A stretch of DNA of 39,031 nucleotides. Source: CAYJGJ01 sp964367585 (GTDB lineage Bacteria; Bacillota; Clostridia; Peptostreptococcales; Anaerovoracaceae). This document shows positions 35,007 to 39,031 of the stretch, piece by piece; the stretch's first letter is position 1; each line of letters begins with the position of its first letter. The position numbers were made by a program, and so were the translations under genes. A model generated the notes under the pieces. That model was not told the origin of the DNA. It was given only the letters and a program-made list of their open reading frames with translations, and made no database searches. The DNA lies in NCBI GenBank assembly GCA_964367585.1, contig CAYIYH010000014.1, positions 1-39,031 on the forward strand, given 5' to 3'.

Positions 35007-35123
35007 AGGGGTTCAGTGGTGAGTATATAATCTCCTACTGAATCCGTGCGAGTCCCGTGTAGTTTGCAATCTTCGGTATGTACTAATCGTGCAAGCATGA
35101 TAGCTTCTTAGCCTCGATTTAAA
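35007..35123 (+). repeat. Structured repeat element A, between znuC and znuB
   Basis: Hairpin 1 joins GGTTCAGT (35010-35017) to ACTGAATCC (35037-35045) with one bulge and has an inner GAG/CTC pairing. Then comes a 62-base core (35062-35123), 52 of 62 identical to the core of element B. The core hairpin joins GTTTGCA (35062-35068) to TGCAAGC (35090-35096). The core ends TTAGCCTCGATTTAAA, directly followed by the znuB ribosome site region. Upstream, TTCC-ATA-GGAG may form another hairpin also matched in B. No known RNA or mobile-element family is recognised. Confidence 0.75.
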
Positions 35124-35136
35124 GAAAGGATCCTGA

Positions 35137-35985
35137 ATGAACTTTATAGAAACTTTAATAGAATACTTTTCTTACTCGTTTGTAGCATATGCTATGATTG
35201 TTGGAGTATTGATTGCACTGTGCTCATCTTTGCTAGGTGCTACATTAGTTTTAAAAAGAATGTCATATATAGGGGACGGACTTTCACACATTGCGTTTGG
35301 TGCAATTGCAGTGGCAACAATCTTAGATTTTGCAAACCAAGAAATACTAGTTTTTCCTGTTACAGCGGTGTGTGCTGTTTTGTTACTTAGGATAGGACAA
35401 AATGCAAAAATAAACGGAGATGCCGCAATTGCAATGCTATCTGTGGGGTCACTCGCAATAGGATATTTATTAATGAACATTTTCCCGACATCCAGTAATA
35501 TCGCAGGTGATGTGTGTACAACTCTATTTGGATCAATATCAATCTTGACACTTACTGCGACAGATGTGGTAATATCGTTGATATTATCAGTGTTTGCAAT
35601 AGGAGTATTTTTAATTTTTTATAATAAGATTTTTGCAGTCACATTCGATGAAAATTTCGCTAAAGCTTCCGGGATAAATGTATCATTTTACAATACACTG
35701 ATAGCAGTAACAATAGCTGCTGTCATCGTCGTCGCAATGAATCTTGTAGGTTCGCTCCTTACGAGTGCTTTAGTTGTATTCCCAGCACTAACCTCGATGA
35801 GACTATTTAATAACTTTAGGAAAGTGATCGTCTCATCTGTTATTGTATCAGTGTTTTGTGCTTTTGTGGGAATAATTATATCAATACTATATGGAACTCC
35901 TGTCGGAAGTACAATCGTAGTGGCCAATATCCTAGTATTTTGTATTTCATGTTTGATTGTGGCACAAAGAAAGCAAACTTGTTAA
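35137..35985 (+). CDS. znuB: Zinc/manganese ABC transporter permease (ZnuB-like)
   Basis: 282 residues with about eight membrane helices. The family is recognised by LCSSLLGATLVLKRMSYIGD and GLSHIAFGAIAVA, and the C-terminal MNLVGSLLTSALVVFPALTS. RBS AAGGAT, 7 bases before ATG, immediately downstream of the conserved core of element A. It belongs with znuA and znuC, although 250 bases containing the duplicated znuC end and element A intervene. Confidence 0.93.
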   Translation: MNFIETLIEYFSYSFVAYAMIVGVLIALCSSLLGATLVLKRMSYIGDGLSHIAFGAIAVATILDFANQEILVFPVTAVCAVLLLRIGQNAKINGDAAIAMLSVGSLAIGYLLMNIFPTSSNIAGDVCTTLFGSISILTLTATDVVISLILSVFAIGVFLIFYNKIFAVTFDENFAKASGINVSFYNTLIAVTIAAVIVVAMNLVGSLLTSALVVFPALTSMRLFNNFRKVIVSSVIVSVFCAFVGIIISILYGTPVGSTIVVANILVFCISCLIVAQRKQTC

Positions 35986-36045
35986 AATAATTAATGTGTT
36001 TCCATTGCTTCACACGTAAAAGTTTCTGCATATCCCCATGGTTAT

Positions 36046-36074
36046 TTGACAAAATGAGTATTTTATTGTAAAAT
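36046..36074 (+). promoter_or_regulatory. Promoter upstream of murC
   Basis: TTGACA (36046-36051), 17-base spacer, TAAAAT (36069-36074). Predicted start about 36081, well before murC, with a terminator in between. Confidence 0.7.
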
Positions 36075-36088
36075 AATAAAATACTCAT
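36054..36088 (+). promoter_or_regulatory. 14-bp perfect inverted repeat overlapping the murC promoter
   Basis: ATGAGTATTTTATT (36054-36067) and AATAAAATACTCAT (36075-36088) are exact complements around a 7-base centre containing the -10. A protein bound here would cover the spacer, -10 and start site. In the other view it could act as a terminator of znuB, with a short T-run after it. Confidence 0.6.
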
Positions 36089-36120
36089 TTAAATGAAATA
36101 CGTGCAGAATACTGTAACAG

Positions 36121-36154
36121 CACCATATTTTCATGCAAAAATATGGTGTTTTTT
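36121..36154 (+). terminator. Intrinsic terminator between znuB and murC
   Basis: CACCATATTTT (36121-36131) pairs with AAAATATGGTG (36138-36148), followed by six T residues (36149-36154). It lies between the promoter at 36046 and the murC start at 36250, so it either ends a roughly 70-nt RNA or works as an attenuator. Confidence 0.8.
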
Positions 36155-36249
36155 AGATAAAAAAATAGTGGCAAGTAGAGACGAAAATAGATAAATAGAG
36201 ACAAGCAATAGATTCAGTAATTAAGTAATGAAGGAAAGGGTTATTATTA

Positions 36250-37623
36250 ATGTCGTTAGCTAATATTCTTGAAGATAAAAAAAATATATACTTTATTGGA
36301 ATTGGTGGGTCGGGAATGTATCCCTTGGCGCAGATTCTCTTCGCAATGGGATATAATATAAGTGGCTCAGATGTTAATGAAACAGAAACAATCGAAGCTA
36401 TCAGAAAGATGGGGATAAATGTAAATCTAAAGCAAGTAGCATCTAACATAAAAGGGGCAGATCTTGTGATTTATACCCCTGCAATTATGAAAGAGAATCC
36501 CGAATTTGCTGAATCTCAAAAGCTTAATCTGCCCATGCTCGAAAGAAGTGAGCTTCTTGGGATTGTATCAACATGGCACAAGAACTCGATTAGCGTAAGT
36601 GGTGTGCATGGTAAAACGAGTACAACTTCTATGGTGGGACAGATATTATTGACGGCAGGCCTTGATCCTACTTGTGCAATAGGCGGTAAGCTTCCAAGCA
36701 TAGACGGCAATGGTAGACTAGGTAAAAGCGAGTATATGGTGTGCGAGGCATGCGAGTTCTTAGATTCATTCTTGAAAATTAATACTTCAATAGCTGTTGT
36801 AATTACAGTCGATGAGGATCATTTGGATTACTTCAAAACACTTGATAATATAATTAATTCCTTTTCAAAATTTTGCAATAATGCTACAGACGCGGTTATT
36901 ATTAACGGAGATGAGGATAATACAAAAAGAGTCATATCACAAATTAACAATAAGAAAGTTATTACGTTTGGATTTGAAGAATACAATCACTACTATGCGA
37001 CCGATATTGTATATAATGGAATTGACACTACATTCTCGTTAATGAGTAGGAATGAAAAAATATCTACCATATTTCTTAAAGTTCCTGGAAAGCATAATGT
37101 CATGAATGCATTGGCGGCAATTACGACTTGCCTATACATGGGATTGAACATAGAGCAAGTAAAAGAAGGCTTAAAGGAATTTAAAGGGGCTGCAAGGCGT
37201 TTTGAGTTCATAGATGTAGTAGATGGGGTAACAATTGTAGATGATTATGCTCATCATCCAACAGAGGTAGAATCGATGTTACAAACGGCTATGAGCTTGG
37301 GGTACAAAAAAGTTTGGGCTGTACATCAACCTTTTACCTATTCGAGAACATTTCGACACAAGGAAGATTTTGCAAAGGCATTGTCGATAGCGGATAAAGT
37401 AATACTGGCTGAAATAATGGGATCTAGAGAAAAAAACACGTACAATATATCATCACAGGATTTGGCAAACATGATTCCCGATAGTTTATTCATTAATACT
37501 TTTGATGAAATAACAGCATATCTGTGCAATAACGTCGAAAAAGGCGACTTGGTAATCACGTTTGGTGGTGGAGACATATATAAAGTCTCGAGGATGCTAT
37601 CATCAAGACTCAGAGATAAATAG
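36250..37623 (+). CDS. murC: UDP-N-acetylmuramate-L-alanine ligase
   Basis: 457 residues. The N-terminal YFIGIGGSGMYPLA binds UDP-MurNAc. The ATP P-loop is SGVHGKTSTT with Lys122, and DYAHHPTEVESML, the PF/YSRTFRHKEDF segment and GDLVITFGGGDIYKVSR complete the Mur ligase fold. It attaches L-alanine to UDP-N-acetylmuramic acid in the cytoplasm, the first step of stem-peptide assembly. RBS GAAGGAAAGGG, 9-10 bases before ATG. Single-gene unit followed by a long multi-tier hairpin. Confidence 0.95.
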   Translation: MSLANILEDKKNIYFIGIGGSGMYPLAQILFAMGYNISGSDVNETETIEAIRKMGINVNLKQVASNIKGADLVIYTPAIMKENPEFAESQKLNLPMLERSELLGIVSTWHKNSISVSGVHGKTSTTSMVGQILLTAGLDPTCAIGGKLPSIDGNGRLGKSEYMVCEACEFLDSFLKINTSIAVVITVDEDHLDYFKTLDNIINSFSKFCNNATDAVIINGDEDNTKRVISQINNKKVITFGFEEYNHYYATDIVYNGIDTTFSLMSRNEKISTIFLKVPGKHNVMNALAAITTCLYMGLNIEQVKEGLKEFKGAARRFEFIDVVDGVTIVDDYAHHPTEVESMLQTAMSLGYKKVWAVHQPFTYSRTFRHKEDFAKALSIADKVILAEIMGSREKNTYNISSQDLANMIPDSLFINTFDEITAYLCNNVEKGDLVITFGGGDIYKVSRMLSSRLRDK

Positions 37624-37644
37624 TAACAGTAACTGTGTAAAAGA

Positions 37645-37748
37645 AAAGCCCCGTAATAGATAGATTTAGTGTCCCAACCCGCAAAAGTTAGATTAAAAAT
37701 CTAGCGATTGGGAGGTTGGTTATAAAGATCTGCCTCTTAGGGGGCTTT
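37645..37748 (+). terminator. Long multi-tier hairpin and terminator after murC
   Basis: AAAGCCCC (37645-37652) can pair with GGGGCTTT (37741-37748), followed by ATTTATT. Inside are CCAACC (37674-37679) with GGTTGG (37714-37719) and TAGATT-AAA-AATCTA (37689-37703). A competing local hairpin, GCCTC-TTAG-GGGGC (37732-37745), uses the same 3' arm and is a simpler terminator. Which one acts cannot be told by eye. Confidence 0.55.
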
Positions 37749-37756
37749 ATTTATTA

Positions 37757-37885
37757 GTAGGGGGGCAATGGCGAGTAGATACTCTTCCACTGCCCCCTGA
37801 GATGCTATTCGCCTCTCGTGCCAGCTTGCAATCTTCGGCATGGACTAATCTTCCAAGCTCGTTAGTTCCTTAGCCTCGATTTAAA
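37757..37885 (+). repeat. Structured repeat element B, between murC and the MetX-like gene
   Basis: Hairpin 1 joins GGGGGCAATGG (37761-37771) to CCACTGCCCCC (37787-37797) with an inner GAGT/ACTC stem. The 62-base core lies at 37824-37885; its hairpin is AGCTTG (37823-37828) with CAAGCT (37854-37859), ending TTAGCCTCGATTTAAA like element A. Relative to A, two neighbouring T-A pairs of hairpin 1 are G-C pairs here. On the other strand it lies directly after the MetX-like stop codon. Confidence 0.75.
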
Positions 37886-37892
37886 AGTGAAT

Positions 37893-39005
37893 TTATAAAT
37901 TATCTACAAATTCCTTTACTTTAAACTTAAATTTGTCTATGTCTAAGGTTCCCGACATATGTCCGTATTCACTAGAAAAACCAAAGAAATCTGCATTTTT
38001 TATCATCTTAGCATATTTTTCTACGAATGGAGCCGGATGTAATGAATCTTCCACACAACCGATAGCTAAAACCTTAGTTTTAATTGAATCAAATGTTTTC
38101 TTGATATCTCCGTCAAACGTCCTTGTCAAATCATAATTTATACACATTCTACAAGTGTAAATCCAATGATTTAAGTCGACTAGTGGAGCCGTCAAATTAA
38201 CCGTATCAAATAACTTTTTTTCAAACGAAGTAATTTCACGAACATCAGAATATGCAAGACTCTTTTCTCCATTTTCTCTCGGATATAAATTTTCATAAGA
38301 TGGTCCGGAGAATGCAGCAACATTCATCATTTGCATTGCTAAGTGAAGCGATTCAGTCGGTTTTTCTTTTTCACGATAGTAATTTCCATCATTCCATAGA
38401 GGATCCAGGATTGCTGCTCGTATTCCGTGTTGAAGAGGAGCAAATGAACCATACGAAGGGTGCAATGGTGAGCCATTGATAGCTATGATTCCATCCATAA
38501 AATCTGGATACGATACTGACCATTGGTATGCTGTCATTGCACCAAATGAAAAACCTGCTATAGCTTTGACCTGTTCTATCCCTAAGCTTTCTAGTAGTAA
38601 TTTTTGAGAATTAACAACATCTAGGACACTAGGAACAGGGAAGTCTAAAGCATATTCTTTTCCTGTGTTTTTATCGATTGAGGACGGTCCTGTAGTATGA
38701 ACATTTGGGTTGTATGCACCACAGTTGCAGAGATTATCACTACAAATCACAAAATACTTATCCGTATCTATTGTCTTACCACTCCCTATAAGTGAGTCCC
38801 AATAGCCCGGAAGAGGATCGTTTTCATCGTATTTTCCAGCACAATGACTATTAGCGGAAAAATAGTGTACGATTAGGATTGCATTACTTTTATCGCTGTT
38901 TAGTGTTCCAAATGTTTCAAATCCCATTTGAATATCTAGGGATTTTCCAACTTCGAACATAAAATCATTGCACATAAAAACTTGTTTTTTTGCGATTAAA
39001 CTCAT
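37893..39005 (-). CDS. Alpha/beta hydrolase of the homoserine O-acetyltransferase (MetX)-like group
   Basis: 370 residues, typical of MetX. Opening FEVGKSLDIQMGFETFGTLN, the HYFSANSHCAGKY segment, NPNVHTTGPSSIDKNTGKEY and LDVVNSQKLLLESLGIEQV match the family. The nucleophile elbow is GFSFG with Ser153, where true MetX usually has GGSxGG; the later CVEDSLHP Asp and YGHMSG His complete the triad. It may acylate homoserine or hydrolyse a related ester; the altered elbow makes a non-MetX role quite possible. Start at 39005 follows GGAAGTG on the minus strand; its promoter lies beyond the window. Confidence 0.85.
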   Translation of the reverse strand: MSLIAKKQVFMCNDFMFEVGKSLDIQMGFETFGTLNSDKSNAILIVHYFSANSHCAGKYDENDPLPGYWDSLIGSGKTIDTDKYFVICSDNLCNCGAYNPNVHTTGPSSIDKNTGKEYALDFPVPSVLDVVNSQKLLLESLGIEQVKAIAGFSFGAMTAYQWSVSYPDFMDGIIAINGSPLHPSYGSFAPLQHGIRAAILDPLWNDGNYYREKEKPTESLHLAMQMMNVAAFSGPSYENLYPRENGEKSLAYSDVREITSFEKKLFDTVNLTAPLVDLNHWIYTCRMCINYDLTRTFDGDIKKTFDSIKTKVLAIGCVEDSLHPAPFVEKYAKMIKNADFFGFSSEYGHMSGTLDIDKFKFKVKEFVDNL

Positions 39006-39031
39006 AAAAATTCACTTCCTTATATGATACC

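Noticed and set aside
36054..36090. Inverted repeat as the main znuB terminator
   Set aside because: Only a three-base T-run follows, and a good promoter lies within it; the hairpin at 36121-36154 is the better terminator.
37824..37885. 5S rRNA-like or tRNA-like fragment on the minus strand of element B
   Set aside because: A ten-base match (CCATGCCGAA) to a 5S region is present, but the surrounding helices do not follow the 5S or tRNA layout.

Overview
The window looks like the chromosome of an AT-rich, low-GC Gram-positive anaerobe, most likely a member of the Clostridia. The evidence is the base composition, strong GGAGG-type ribosome sites, lipoproteins with classic lipoboxes, a LytR-CpsA-Psr wall-ligation protein, a membrane-anchored GH25 lysozyme, a CCA-encoding tRNA and a zur-znuACB set. 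No phage, insertion sequence or CRISPR array is visible. Family-level placement is not possible from the sequence alone.

Layout: (1) 1-2304 holds the 3' end of an electron-transfer flavoprotein alpha-like gene, a URO-D-fold methyltransferase-like gene and a creatininase-family amidohydrolase, probably one catabolic locus. (2) 2.5-10.6 kb carries housekeeping genes on the + strand: a BaiN/HI0933-type flavoprotein, threonine synthase with an overlapping leader ORF, an LCP protein with a Thr-Asp-Pro repeat tail, threonyl-tRNA synthetase lacking the TGS domain, SppA and a 40-residue membrane peptide. (3) 10.65-11.5 kb is a GH25 lysozyme on the - strand. (4) 11.7-29.2 kb is a long + strand run: yigZ, histidine phosphatase, serC, an RND exporter behind a tandem repeat, dnaE, pfkA, a UspA-like protein, a DUF308-like membrane protein with a coiled basic tail, potABCD, a Nudix hydrolase and yitT, closed by tRNA-Arg(UCG). 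(5) 29.5-32.1 kb is a divergent - strand pair, a YfcC-type transporter and an M20 amidohydrolase, driven by a promoter with an 18-bp perfect palindrome in its spacer. (6) 32.3-36.0 kb is zur and znuA, znuC, znuB with a consensus promoter and repeated TGCGAATT motifs. (7) 36.0-39.0 kb is murC behind a promoter-terminator leader, then a convergent MetX-like alpha/beta hydrolase.

The most unusual feature is a pair of related structured elements: A at about 35007-35123, inside the znu operon between znuC and znuB, and B at about 37757-37885, between murC and the MetX-like gene. They share a 62-nt core (52 of 62 identical) and an upstream hairpin whose stem differs by compensatory base-pair changes. 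This suggests a conserved RNA or single-stranded DNA fold that I cannot assign to a known family. Other regulatory structures worth attention are the thrC leader ORF, the promoter/inverted repeat/terminator cassette before murC, the ACGG-loop tandem hairpins before the RND pump, three long multi-tier hairpins at gene ends, and an in-frame duplication of the znuC 3' end just past its stop codon.
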